The notes: a model not told the origin generated them from the letters alone. A stretch of DNA of 64,000 bases from Caulobacter sp. 602-2 (GCF_011043625.1 NZ_JAAKGT010000014.1:1-64000), one strand, 5' to 3'. Positions 49,011 through 57,423 are shown, counted from the first letter of the stretch. Translations and numbers: made by a program.

Positions 49011-49858
49011 GCCGTCTTGCCAACAACACGCCCCTGATCGCCGTCGGCATCGCCGCGATGGGCGCGCTGATCCTAGTCAGCACCACGGTCTACAAGGTCG
49101 ACCAGCGCCAGCAGGCCCTGGTGGTGCGCTTCGGCAAGCCGGTGGCCGTGGTCACCTCGCCCGGCCTGCACCTGAAGTCGCCGATCGACAACGTGCTGCG
49201 CTTCGACAAGCGCAACATCGACCTGTCGGCCAACCAGGAGGAAGTGACCGCCGCCGACCAGCAGAAGCTGGTGGTCGACGCCTTCGTCCGCTACCGCATC
49301 TCCGACACGCGCCAGTTCTTCCGGGCGCTGGGCAGCGAGACCGTGGCCCGCGACCGCCTGGACCGCATCGTCAACGCCGCCCTGCGCGAGCAGATCGGCC
49401 GCGCCGACTCCGGCGACGTGATCGCCGGCAAGCGCGCCCAGATCATGGCCGCGATCCGCGACGAGGTGGCTCGCCAGGTCAAGGCCTCGAACCTCGGGAT
49501 CCAGATCATCGACGTGCGCATCAAGCGCGCCGACCTGCCCCAGCCCAACCAGCAGGCCGTCTACGAGCGGATGCAGACCGCCCGCAAGCAGGAAGCCGCC
49601 GAGCTGCGCGCCATCGGCGACCAGCAGCGCCGCGAGATCGTCGCCACCGCCTACGAGGAAGCCGAGAAGATCCGAGGCGAAGCCGACGCCCAGCGCGCCC
49701 AGCTGTTCGCCTCCAGCTTCGGCCGCGACCCGTCCTTCGCCGCCTTCTACCGCTCGATGCAGGCCTACGAGCAGTCGATGGGCAGGGGCGACACCACCTT
49801 CGTCCTGTCGCCCGACAGCGCCTACTTCAAGTATTTCGAGAAGGGCCCGGGGGGCTGA
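49007..49858 (+). CDS. hflC: FtsH protease modulator HflC
   Basis: SPFH protein of 283 residues, partner of HflK. One N-terminal membrane helix (LIAVGIAAMGALILVSTTVY) is followed by the SPFH domain (VRFGKPVAVVTSPGLHLKSP; FDKRNIDL) and a long helical region with the family segment IKRADLPQPNQQAVYERM near residue 183. It ends in FVLSPDSAYFKYFEKG. It overlaps hflK by 4 bases, so the two subunits are translationally coupled. A composite repeat follows the stop codon. Confidence 0.95.
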   Translation: MSRLANNTPLIAVGIAAMGALILVSTTVYKVDQRQQALVVRFGKPVAVVTSPGLHLKSPIDNVLRFDKRNIDLSANQEEVTAADQQKLVVDAFVRYRISDTRQFFRALGSETVARDRLDRIVNAALREQIGRADSGDVIAGKRAQIMAAIRDEVARQVKASNLGIQIIDVRIKRADLPQPNQQAVYERMQTARKQEAAELRAIGDQQRREIVATAYEEAEKIRGEADAQRAQLFASSFGRDPSFAAFYRSMQAYEQSMGRGDTTFVLSPDSAYFKYFEKGPGG

Positions 49859-49860
49859 CG

Positions 49861-49959
49861 CCCCCTCAGTCGGCTTCGCCGACAGCTCCCCCAGAGGGGG
49901 AGCATCTGCTCGGTAGATCCTCCCCCTCTGGGGGAGGTGGCCCGAAGGGCCGGAGGGGG
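49861..49959. repeat. Composite palindromic repeat, families B and A (inverted copy)
   Basis: A family B unit (CCCCCTCAGTCGGCTTCGCC, then CTCCCCCAGAGGGGGAG) is followed by a 13-base spacer and a family A unit (CTCCCCCTCTGGGGGAGG, GGCCCGAAGGGCC). It is the reverse complement arrangement of 13877-13979, with differing loop and spacer bases, and again lies between convergent genes. Confidence 0.78.
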
Positions 49960-49960
49960 C

Positions 49961-50626
49961 TCACCCCGCCCGCTTCAGCAGGTCCAGCACCACGTGCAGG
50001 CTGTCGGCGATGTGGACGCACTTTTCGTGCATCTCCTCGGTCGGGTCGAGGATGTCGGGCACCATGATGGTCATCATCCCCGCCCCGTGCGCCGCGCGGA
50101 CGCCGGGATGGGAATCTTCCAGCGCCAGGCAGGCCAGCGGATCCACGCCCAGCCGCTGGGCGGCCAGCAGGTAGGGATCCGGGTGCGGCTTGTGCCGCGT
50201 CACGTCGTGGTGGGCGACCACCGCGTGGAAGCGCGGAAGAAGATCGAAGCGGCCCAGATACCGCTCCACCGCCGGCAGGCCGTTCGAGGTGGCGATGGCC
50301 CGCGGCAGGCCCATCTCGTCCAGGTGGTCGAGGATCTCCTGCACGCCGGCCTTCAGCCGGATCTCCGCCTCCAGCAGCAGCTCGACGTCGGCCCACAGCC
50401 GCTCGAAGAACGGCTTGACCGGAAAGGTCTCGCCATAGAGGTCGCGCAGCATCACCGCGCATTCGGGATTGGTCTTGCCGACCATCGAGGCGTAGGTCGC
50501 CGCCGTCACCGGAACCCCGAACGCCTGGCCGGCGTCGATCATCGCGGCGCGATAGACGGTCTCGGTGTCGAGCAGCAGGCCGTCCATGTCGAAGACCACC
50601 GCCTCGACGCGGCGGGGGAAGCTCAC
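49961..50626 (-). CDS. HAD-superfamily phosphatase, beta-phosphoglucomutase-like
   Basis: Protein of 221 residues with HAD subfamily IA motifs: nucleophile Asp in FDMDGLLLDTE near residue 11, ATSNG as motif II near residue 115, HKPHPDPYLLAA with the motif III Lys near residue 150, and LEDSHPGVRAA as motif IV near residue 175. The helical cap between motifs I and II suggests a small phosphorylated substrate. GTG 50626 overlaps the serB stop (GTGA), so it is co-translated with serB; a link to serine metabolism is not shown. The substrate is unknown. Confidence 0.88.
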   Translation of the reverse strand: MSFPRRVEAVVFDMDGLLLDTETVYRAAMIDAGQAFGVPVTAATYASMVGKTNPECAVMLRDLYGETFPVKPFFERLWADVELLLEAEIRLKAGVQEILDHLDEMGLPRAIATSNGLPAVERYLGRFDLLPRFHAVVAHHDVTRHKPHPDPYLLAAQRLGVDPLACLALEDSHPGVRAAHGAGMMTIMVPDILDPTEEMHEKCVHIADSLHVVLDLLKRAG

Positions 50627-51471
50627 CGCCAGAACTCCTCGGCGCGATAGCCCTGGAAGTAGAGCAGCGCGGTCAGGTCGGCATGGTCGACCTTGGCGTC
50701 GGCCTGGGCGGCCACGATCGGCTTGGCGCGGTAGGCGACGCCCAGGCCGGCGGCCTCGATCATCGCCAGGTCGTTGGCGCCGTCGCCCACGGCCAGGGCG
50801 TCGGCCGGGGTCAGGCCCAGAGCGGCGGTCTCCTCCTCCAGGGCGGCGAGCTTGGCCTCCTTGCCGAGGATCGGATCGCCGACCTCGCCGGTCAGGGCCT
50901 CGTCCTGCTCGATCAACGTGTTGGCGCGGTTCAGGTGGAAGCCGGCGGCGTCGGCCACCCGGCTGGTGAAGAAGGTGAAGCCGCCCGAGACCAGGGCGCA
51001 GCGGGCGCCGTGGGCGGCCATGGTCCGAACCAGCGTCTCGGCGCCGGGATTGAGCCGCACGCGCTCGTCGAAACAGGTCTGCAGCGCCGTGGTCGCAAGG
51101 CCCTTGAGCATGCCGACCCGCTCGCGCAGGGCGCCTTCGAAGGCCAGTTCGCCACGCATGGCGCGCTCGGTGATCTCGGAGACCTTGTCCTTGACGCCGG
51201 CGAAGTCGGCCAACTCGTCCAGGCATTCGACGTTGATGATCGTCGAGTCCATGTCGGCGATCAGCAGGCGCTTCCTGCGGTTTTCGACGGGCTGGACGGC
51301 GAAGTCGACGGGCCTGTCGCCGATCGCGGCGATCACCCGCTCGCGGACCGAAGCAACCTCGCCCTCGAAGGTGACGTCGACGGCGTTCGGGCCGAGCGGA
51401 ACGATCTGGCCCAGCGCAAGAGCGGCGGCGAGAGTTTCGGCCTCCGGGCCGACGAGGGTCAGGACGTGCAT
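50623..51471 (-). CDS. serB: Phosphoserine phosphatase SerB
   Basis: Final enzyme of serine synthesis, hydrolysing phosphoserine. The 282 residues comprise an N-terminal ACT-like domain (1-75) and the HAD catalytic domain with DMDSTIINVECLDELAD near residue 80, MRGELAFEGALRERV, VSGGFTFFTSRVA near residue 158, and VGDGANDLAMIEAAG near residue 235. These match SerB of proteobacteria closely. ATG 51471 starts the ACT domain. It overlaps the downstream HAD gene by 4 bases. Confidence 0.95.
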   Translation of the reverse strand: MHVLTLVGPEAETLAAALALGQIVPLGPNAVDVTFEGEVASVRERVIAAIGDRPVDFAVQPVENRRKRLLIADMDSTIINVECLDELADFAGVKDKVSEITERAMRGELAFEGALRERVGMLKGLATTALQTCFDERVRLNPGAETLVRTMAAHGARCALVSGGFTFFTSRVADAAGFHLNRANTLIEQDEALTGEVGDPILGKEAKLAALEEETAALGLTPADALAVGDGANDLAMIEAAGLGVAYRAKPIVAAQADAKVDHADLTALLYFQGYRAEEFWR

Positions 51472-51513
51472 GGCGGGGCGGCTAAGCCAGTCGCCCCCCG
51501 CCGTCAACCCGCA

Positions 51514-51990
51514 TTAGTCCATCTGGATGCCGGTGCAGCGCTGCATCAGGGCCATGGCCGCGCGCCGACCGCCCTGCTCGGCGGTTTCGCCCTCGACCGG
51601 CTGGGCGTTCTCGAACAGGAAGCTGAGGCCTTCCTCGTACACCTTCGAGGGCTTGAGGCCGCGCTGGGCGCCGTCCTCGAACGCCTCGTCCATCATGATC
51701 CGGCCCTTGGCGCCGAAGGCTTCCAGCACGAACTGGATGCCGCGCCCGTCCTGGCCCTGCTTGGCGAACAGCTGCGGATAGCTGGTCGAGACCTGCCCCA
51801 GGATCACCAGCACCGCGCCGCAGCCGGCCTTCTCCTCGCTGGACATCGCCTGGGCCGGCGCAGCGGGAAGGCGCGAAGCCGCCGACGGGGCGGGCGCCTT
51901 GGACTTGGCGGTCTCGGGCGTGGCGGCCTGAACCGAACCCGCCGCCAAGGAGGCGACCAGCGCCGCTGCGATCATGTATGTACGCTTCAT
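51514..51990 (-). CDS. Hypothetical exported protein
   Basis: Protein of 158 residues with signal peptide (MKRTYMIAAALVASLAAGSVQA). An Ala/Pro/Ser-rich linker (25-50) precedes a mostly helical domain containing two Cys (AGCGAVLVIL and MQRCTGIQMD), which could form a disulfide in the periplasm. No known family. The start codon shares two bases with the divergent miaA ATG (CATG at 51988-51991), leaving no intergenic space. It is followed by serB 43 bases downstream on the same strand. Confidence 0.7.
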   Translation of the reverse strand: MKRTYMIAAALVASLAAGSVQAATPETAKSKAPAPSAASRLPAAPAQAMSSEEKAGCGAVLVILGQVSTSYPQLFAKQGQDGRGIQFVLEAFGAKGRIMMDEAFEDGAQRGLKPSKVYEEGLSFLFENAQPVEGETAEQGGRRAAMALMQRCTGIQMD

Positions 51991-52924
51991 GGACCGTGAC
52001 GCCCCCAATGCAACCGTCGAAACGCCCTTCGCGCCCGACTCGCGCGTCTGGATGATCGCCGGGCCCACAGCCAGCGGCAAGTCGGCCTATGCGCTGGACC
52101 TGGCCGAGCGCACGGGCGGCGAGATCGTCAACGCCGACTCGATGCAGATCTACGCGGGCCTGCGGGTGCTGACCGCCGCCCCCTCGCCCGAGGAGGAAGC
52201 CCGCGCCCCACACCACCTGTTCGGCGTCGCCGATGCGGCCGAGGGCTGGTCGGTTGGCCGCTGGCAGACGGCGGCCGTCCGGGCCCTGCACGACATCGCC
52301 GCCCGCGGGCGGCCGGCCATCGTCGTCGGCGGCACCGGCCTCTACTTCCGCGCCCTGACCCATGGCCTGGCCGACGTGCCGCCGGTGCCCGAAAGCCAGC
52401 GCGAGATCTCCGGCCTGCTCTATGCCGCCCAGGGCGAGGCCGCGTTCCGCGATCTTCTGCGGCCGCTGGACCCGGTCGCGGAGGCCCGCATCGAAAGCGG
52501 CGACCGCCAGCGCCTCGTTCGCGCCCACGCCGTGGCCGTGGCCACCGGCCGCGCCCTCTCCGACTGGCAGGCCGACACCCGGCCGGTGCTGCAGGCCGGC
52601 GAATGGAGCGGCGTCGTGCTGGATCCGGCGCGGACCGAACTCTACGCCCGCTGCGACGCGCGCCTGGGCGTCATGGTCGAAAGCGGCGCCCTGGACGAGG
52701 TGGCGGCGATGGAACAGCGCGGCCTCGATCCGGCCCTCCCCGCTCTCAAGGCGGTCGGCTATCGCGAGCTCGCATCGCACCTGCGCGGCGAGACCAGCCT
52801 GGAGCAGGCGCTCGACGCCGCCCGCCAGGAAACCCGGCGCTACGCCAAGCGCCAGCTCACCTGGTTCCGGAACCAGACGCCGGACTGGACGCGGGTTTCG
52901 TCGGCGACCGCTCCGTCAGCCTGA
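51989..52924 (+). CDS. miaA: tRNA dimethylallyltransferase MiaA
   Basis: Adds the dimethylallyl group to A37 of tRNAs reading UNN codons. The 311 residues show the P-loop GPTASGKS near residue 25, the substrate Asp in NADSMQIYAGL near residue 47, PHHLFGV, and GGTGLYFRALTHGLADVP near residue 115. The DTRPVL and GYRE blocks and RRYAKRQLTWFRNQ near residue 290 also match MiaA. ATG 51989 gives a normal family N-terminus; ATG 51974 is also in frame. The 3' end overlaps the convergent gene at 52857 by 68 bases. Confidence 0.95.
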   Translation: MDRDAPNATVETPFAPDSRVWMIAGPTASGKSAYALDLAERTGGEIVNADSMQIYAGLRVLTAAPSPEEEARAPHHLFGVADAAEGWSVGRWQTAAVRALHDIAARGRPAIVVGGTGLYFRALTHGLADVPPVPESQREISGLLYAAQGEAAFRDLLRPLDPVAEARIESGDRQRLVRAHAVAVATGRALSDWQADTRPVLQAGEWSGVVLDPARTELYARCDARLGVMVESGALDEVAAMEQRGLDPALPALKAVGYRELASHLRGETSLEQALDAARQETRRYAKRQLTWFRNQTPDWTRVSSATAPSA

Positions 52925-53402
52925 CGCCGGAGGCCAGAAGCCCCGGACGGACCCTCTGCTCGTACTCGGCCTTGAACAGGGCCGGGCTGCGCGCCTGGAC
53001 GATCGCCCCCAGCCGGTCGGACGCCCGCGAAACCTCGGGCAGCTCCAGGCTGCACGACGCGTCGGGCCCGCTCGGGGTCTCTCCGGACTCGGTCTCGGTC
53101 AGGATGCGGGTCATCGGTTCGGTGCAGGCCGTCTGGCCGGTGATCGAGCTGAAGCAGAAGTCCCGCTGGTGATAGGCCTCGATGACCCACCGGCACTTGA
53201 AGGCCAGCCCATCGCCCAGGGCCGCCGAAGCCGCCTCCTCACGAGCCGACATCTTCAGGAAGACCGCCTGCCGCGCGAGGGCGGCTTCCGAGCGCCCGTC
53301 CTTGACCAGCACCAGGGGCCGGTCCTCCGTCGCGATGGACACCAGGCGATGCATGGCCGGCGGCTCGGCGGCGACGGCGGGCGGCGTGTCGGCCTGTGGC
53401 AT
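52857..53402 (-). CDS. Conserved hypothetical protein
   Basis: Protein of 181 residues, no signal peptide, probably cytosolic. Residues 18-110 form an alpha/beta region (HRLVSIATEDRPLVLVKDG; AFKCRWVIEAYHQRDFCFSS) with Cys at several places. The tail is basic and Ser/Pro-rich. I do not recognise a family. ATG 53402 is selected because GAGGGGG precedes it; a longer frame upstream lacks a ribosome site. Its last 68 bases overlap the 3' end of miaA on the other strand, so one C-terminus is constrained by the other. Confidence 0.65.
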   Translation of the reverse strand: MPQADTPPAVAAEPPAMHRLVSIATEDRPLVLVKDGRSEAALARQAVFLKMSAREEAASAALGDGLAFKCRWVIEAYHQRDFCFSSITGQTACTEPMTRILTETESGETPSGPDASCSLELPEVSRASDRLGAIVQARSPALFKAEYEQRVRPGLLASGVRLTERSPTKPASSPASGSGTR

Positions 53403-53692
53403 TTTGATCCCCCTCTGAACTCTCGCCTCAGCTTGGCCCGCAGTCGCCAGCCGCGGCAAGTCCGAAGCCAGGCGGCGCCCGCATGCCCGCAGCCGCAAGA
53501 TTGCAGGCAGGGCGTGACCGACTGACGGCCATCGCGAGCAAGCTCATTGCGCGTTGCATGGCATGGTCGGAGCAAGTTGCCGCCCACAATCGCGCCGGCG
53601 CGGCCGGTCGAGGTCTTTTATTGCGCCAAAGCGCGCCTTGACGCCCTTTCGCGAGCATGGCATTCCCCGATCATCCATTTGGAGCAACACTC
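53403..53692 (+). promoter_or_regulatory. Upstream region of the ilvB leader (promoter presumed)
   Basis: No gene is visible in these 290 bases between the divergent hypothetical gene and the leader peptide. The region must contain the ilvB promoter. I cannot assign -35/-10 boxes with confidence. GGAG at 53681-53684 is the leader-peptide ribosome site. Confidence 0.4.
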
Positions 53693-53740
53693 GTGCGCAA
53701 CACCATGATCGTACTTATGGAGCGGCCGTTCACGGCGTGA
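53693..53740 (+). CDS. ilvB leader peptide (attenuator control)
   Basis: Short reading frame of 15 codons starting at GTG 53693, 8 bases after GGAG, with an internal in-frame ATG at 53705; it ends at TGA 53738. The translated product contains consecutive Met-Ile-Val-Leu-Met codons. Ile, Val and Leu are exactly the products of the downstream pathway, so stalling for these charged tRNAs would relieve termination at 53776. Attenuation of ilvBN in Caulobacter crescentus has been reported; the details here are read from sequence. Confidence 0.8.
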   Translation: MRNTMIVLMERPFTA

Positions 53741-53775
53741 CCTCGAAGTCACGCTGATAGATCGGTCGCGCGCAC

Positions 53776-53804
53776 AAAGGTCCTTCGGGGCCTTTTTTCT
53801 TTTT
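53776..53804 (+). terminator. Intrinsic terminator/attenuator of the ilvB operon
   Basis: AAAGGTCC (53776-53783), loop TTCG, GGGCCTTT (53788-53795) followed by a T-rich run to about 53804. It has a stable UUCG tetraloop and a U tract. It lies between the leader-peptide stop and the ilvB ATG at 53851, where only a conditional terminator makes sense. Confidence 0.85.
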
Positions 53805-53850
53805 CCGCCGCCTCCAAAGCCCAGTTTCACGTCCATCCGGGACTTTCGCC

Positions 53851-55656
53851 ATGACCGCCCACCAGACCATCGAGAGCAACGCTCCCGCAGACACCGCGAA
53901 CCGCGCCATGACCGGCGCCGAGATCGTGGTTCGCGGCCTCGTCGATCAAGGCGTCGAGGTGCTGTTCGGCTATCCCGGCGGCGCGGTCCTGCCGATCTAC
54001 GACGCGCTGTTCCACGAGCCGCGCCTGCAGCACATCCTGGTCCGCCACGAGCAGGGCGCGACCCATGCCGCCGAAGGCTACGCCCGCAGCTCGGGCAAGC
54101 CGGGCGTCGTTCTGGTCACCTCGGGTCCGGGCGCGACCAACGCCATCACCGGCATCATGGACGCCCTGATGGATTCGATCCCGATGGTCGTCATCACCGG
54201 CCAGGTTCCGACCCACCTGATCGGCACCGACGCCTTCCAGGAAGCCGACACCGTCGGCATGACCCGCTCGTGCACCAAGCACAACTACCTGGTCAAAGAC
54301 GTCCGCGACCTGCCGCAGATCATCCACGAGGCCTTCAAGATCGCCACCACCGGCCGTCCGGGCCCGGTGCTGATCGACATCCCCAAGGACGTCCAGTTCG
54401 CCAAGGGCGAGTACTACGGCCCGACCGAGGTCGCCTCGAACCACGCCTATTCGCCGCGCATCAAGGGCGACGCCGGCCGTATCGCCGAAGCCGCCAAGAT
54501 GATCGCCCAGGCCCGCCGGCCGATCTTCTACACCGGCGGCGGCGTCATCAACGCCGGCCCCAAGGCCAGCGAGAAGCTGCGTGAGTTCGCGGCCCTGACC
54601 GGCGCGCCGGTCACCTCGACCCTGATGGGCCTGGGCGCCTTCCCGGCCGCCGATCCGGCGTGGCTGGGCATGCTGGGCATGCACGGCACGTTCGAAGCCA
54701 ACAACGCCATGCACGACTGCGACGTGATGATCTGCGTCGGCGCCCGCTTCGACGACCGTGTCACCGGCCGCCTGGACGCCTTCTCGCCGGGCAGCAAGAA
54801 GATCCACATCGACATCGACGCCTCGTCGATCAACAAGAACGTCCGCGTCGACCTGCCGATCGTCGGCGACGCCGGCAGCGTCCTCGAGGATCTGATCGAG
54901 GCCTGGAAGACCGCCGGCCACCAGCCCAACAAGGCCGCCCTGACCGACTGGTGGGCCCAGATCGACGCCTGGCGCGCTCGCCAGTGCCTCGCCTACAAGC
55001 GCTCGGACACGGTCATCAAGCCGCAGTACGCCATCCAGCGCCTGTACGAGCTGTCCAAGGACAAGGACGTCTACGTCACGACGGAAGTCGGCCAGCACCA
55101 AATGTGGGCCGCGCAGTTCTTCCGCTTCGAGGAGCCGAACCGCTGGATGACCTCCGGGGGCCTGGGCACCATGGGCTATGGCCTGCCGGCCGCCCTGGGC
55201 GTGCAGCTGGCCCACCCCAAGAGCCTGGTCGTCGACATCGCCGGCGAAGCCTCGATCCAGATGTGCATCCAGGAACTGTCGACCGCCATCCAGTTCGACC
55301 TGCCGGTCAAGATCTTCATCCTGAACAACGAATGGATGGGCATGGTCCGCCAGTGGCAGCAGTTGCTGCACGGCGAGCGCTACAGCCACTCCTATTCCGA
55401 CAGCCTGCCCGACTTCGTGAAGCTGGCCGAGGCCTATGGCGCGGTCGGCATCCGCTGCTCGGACCCGGCCGAGCTGGACGGCAAGATCCTGGAGATGATC
55501 AACAGCGACAAGCCGGTGATCTTCGACTGCCGCGTCGAGAAGCACGAGAACTGCCTGCCGATGATCCCCTCGGGCAAGGCCCACAACGAGATGATCATGG
55601 GCGAGGTCGAGGACATCGGTAACGTCATCGGCGAAGAGGGCGCGGGGCTGGTCTGA
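53851..55656 (+). CDS. ilvB: Acetolactate synthase large (catalytic) subunit
   Basis: Thiamine diphosphate enzyme of 601 residues making acetolactate or acetohydroxybutyrate for Val, Leu and Ile. Three domains: pyrimidine-binding with the catalytic Glu in VRHEQGATHAAEGYAR near residue 67, the central FAD-binding domain (APVTSTLMGLGAFP; GARFDDRVTG), and the cofactor domain (GGLGTMGYGLPAALG near residue 438). The metal-binding motif usually read GDAS or GDGS is GEAS here (Glu for Asp, in DIAGEASIQ), while the later NNEWMGMVRQW is intact. It is preceded by an attenuator and followed by ilvH after 41 bases. Confidence 0.96.
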   Translation: MTAHQTIESNAPADTANRAMTGAEIVVRGLVDQGVEVLFGYPGGAVLPIYDALFHEPRLQHILVRHEQGATHAAEGYARSSGKPGVVLVTSGPGATNAITGIMDALMDSIPMVVITGQVPTHLIGTDAFQEADTVGMTRSCTKHNYLVKDVRDLPQIIHEAFKIATTGRPGPVLIDIPKDVQFAKGEYYGPTEVASNHAYSPRIKGDAGRIAEAAKMIAQARRPIFYTGGGVINAGPKASEKLREFAALTGAPVTSTLMGLGAFPAADPAWLGMLGMHGTFEANNAMHDCDVMICVGARFDDRVTGRLDAFSPGSKKIHIDIDASSINKNVRVDLPIVGDAGSVLEDLIEAWKTAGHQPNKAALTDWWAQIDAWRARQCLAYKRSDTVIKPQYAIQRLYELSKDKDVYVTTEVGQHQMWAAQFFRFEEPNRWMTSGGLGTMGYGLPAALGVQLAHPKSLVVDIAGEASIQMCIQELSTAIQFDLPVKIFILNNEWMGMVRQWQQLLHGERYSHSYSDSLPDFVKLAEAYGAVGIRCSDPAELDGKILEMINSDKPVIFDCRVEKHENCLPMIPSGKAHNEMIMGEVEDIGNVIGEEGAGLV

Positions 55657-55697
55657 TCGACCTCGCCCTTCGCCTTACACTGTTCTAGGCTTGATTC

Positions 55698-56255
55698 ATG
55701 ACCGCCAACGTTCAACCCGCCCCCGCCTCGGCCTACGATCTCAGCCCCAACGAGCAGGCCGAGCAGACCGCGACCTTCGCGCTGCTGGTCGACAACGAGC
55801 CGGGCGTGCTGCACCGCGTGGTCGGCCTGTTCGCCGCCCGCGGCTACAACATCGAAAGCCTCACCGTCGCCGAGACCGACCGCAAGGCTCACACCAGCCG
55901 CATCACCGTGGTCACCCGCGGCACGCGCCAGGTGCTCGACCAGATCGAGGCCCAGCTGAACAAGGTGGTCAACGTCCGCCGCGTGCATGACGTGACCCGC
56001 GACCCGAACGGCGTCGAGCGCGAGCTGGCCCTGGTCAAGGTGCGCGGCTCCGGCGCCGAGCGCGTCGAGGCCCTGCGCATCGCCGACATCTTCCGCGCCA
56101 AGCCTGTCGACACCACGCTGGAGAGCTTCGTGTTCGAAATCTCGGGCGCGCCCTCGAAGATCGACAAGTTCCTCGACCTGATGCGTCCGCTGGGCCTGGT
56201 GGAACTTTCCCGCACCGGCGTCCTTTCCATCGAGCGGGGCTTCGAAGGGATGTAA
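55698..56255 (+). CDS. ilvH: Acetolactate synthase small (regulatory) subunit
   Basis: Regulatory subunit of 185 residues that stimulates IlvB and confers valine inhibition. The N-terminal ACT domain is clear: FALLVDNEPGVLHRVVGLFAARG near residue 32, then YNIESLTVAETD. The C-terminal domain contains RELALVKVRG near residue 112, AKPVDTTLESFVFEISG, and FLDLMRPLGLVELSRTG. Family length is 160-190. It is co-transcribed with ilvB and so shares the attenuation control. Also named ilvN in some organisms. Confidence 0.95.
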   Translation: MTANVQPAPASAYDLSPNEQAEQTATFALLVDNEPGVLHRVVGLFAARGYNIESLTVAETDRKAHTSRITVVTRGTRQVLDQIEAQLNKVVNVRRVHDVTRDPNGVERELALVKVRGSGAERVEALRIADIFRAKPVDTTLESFVFEISGAPSKIDKFLDLMRPLGLVELSRTGVLSIERGFEGM

Positions 56256-56260
56256 GCCGC

Positions 56261-57148
56261 ATGGGCGTCGTCGGACCGGCCATTATCGCGGGAGCCCTGG
56301 CGCTCGCGGCCCAGGCCCTGCCGGTCACGCCCCTGGTTCCCGCCGCCCCCGCGCCGCCGCCCGATCCGGCCGCCTGGTGGTCGAACGAAATTCCGCGCCC
56401 CGCCTCGGAAGTCGATCCGCTGGCGGGCCGCCGGCTGGGGCGCAAGGAACAGCCCATCCCGATCGACAACGGCGTCGATCCCCTCCTCTATCGCCTCTGG
56501 GGCCTCCAGCCCCTGCAGACCCAGCTGGTGCGCGGCGGCGAACTGGTGCTGGAAGCCTGGGCCCGGCCGGCGCGCGGCGTCCGCCAGGCCGTCGTCCGCG
56601 TCACGGTGCGCCGCGACGGCCGCGCCTTCGTCCAGGCCCGCGCAGGCCTGGGCTGCTGCACGCCAGAGATCGGCCGTCGCGTCGACATCAACGCCGAACT
56701 GCCCGACGATCGCATCCCCGCCCTCAAGGCCCTGGCCGGCGATCCGGCCTGGGGCCAGCCCCGCAGCGTCATCGTCGACTACGGCGGCGGCGCGGTCGAA
56801 GGCGTCTGCGTCGACGGCGTCTCGTGGGACGTGACCCTGCTGGTTCCCGGCCAGGCCCGGCACCTGCGCCGCGCCTGCGACGACGCCGAGGTCGGCTCGA
56901 TCGCGAGCGTGCTGTCGGCCGTGGTCGGAGCGGCGGCCGGACGCGATCCGCTGTTCGACGCGGTGCTGCCGCGCGGCGGCGACTTCTCGCGCCAGGCCGC
57001 GGCCTATGCCGATCTCAAGGCGCAAGGCGGCCAACTCAAGGCCGGAACCTCCAGCCGCCCCCAGCCCGCGGCCGTGCCCGTCGCCGAGGACGAACCGGAA
57101 CCGGCCGAGCCGCCGGCGCCCGCTCCCTCAACGCCCGAGCCGCGCTGA
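56261..57148 (+). CDS. Hypothetical exported protein
   Basis: Protein of 295 residues with an N-terminal hydrophobic stretch (PAIIAGALALAAQAL) that could be a signal peptide or anchor. A Pro/Ala-rich linker follows, then a beta-rich domain (GGELVLEAWARPARGVRQAVVRVTV-like strands, SVIVDYGGGAVEGVC, WDVTLLVPGQ) with a Cys pair GCC near residue 130. The C-terminal tail is Pro/Glu-rich. No recognised family. It begins 5 bases after the ilvH stop and so may be co-transcribed with the ilv operon, without an evident functional link. Confidence 0.65.
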   Translation: MGVVGPAIIAGALALAAQALPVTPLVPAAPAPPPDPAAWWSNEIPRPASEVDPLAGRRLGRKEQPIPIDNGVDPLLYRLWGLQPLQTQLVRGGELVLEAWARPARGVRQAVVRVTVRRDGRAFVQARAGLGCCTPEIGRRVDINAELPDDRIPALKALAGDPAWGQPRSVIVDYGGGAVEGVCVDGVSWDVTLLVPGQARHLRRACDDAEVGSIASVLSAVVGAAAGRDPLFDAVLPRGGDFSRQAAAYADLKAQGGQLKAGTSSRPQPAAVPVAEDEPEPAEPPAPAPSTPEPR

Positions 57149-57288
57149 CCGCAGATCCGTAGGATCGTGCAATCAACCCGGAGCATCGCTCTACCGACTG
57201 GACGACCGGCTGGGTCATAGTGACCTCGTTCCGCCGTAGCTCCCCTGCGGCGCTCCCCCAAAACCAAACCCCAAATCAAAGCCTGGCC

Positions 57289-57423
57289 ATGACCCGCCAC
57301 ATGCCCCGTCGCGCGACGGCGGCGCCGCGCTGGTTCGCCGTCGCCCTCTGGGCCGGCGCCTGCGCGATGGCCGCCCTGCCCGCCCTGCTCTCGTCCGCTT
57401 CCGCCTGGAGGATCCTGCCATGA
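57289..57423 (+). CDS. Small predicted membrane peptide
   Basis: Possible 44-residue peptide with a basic start (TRHMPRRA) and one hydrophobic helix (WFAVALWAGACAMAALPALL). Its stop overlaps the start of the next gene (ATGA at 57420-57423), which argues for real, coupled translation. I recognise no family and no strong ribosome site precedes it. Confidence 0.4.
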   Translation: MTRHMPRRATAAPRWFAVALWAGACAMAALPALLSSASAWRILP

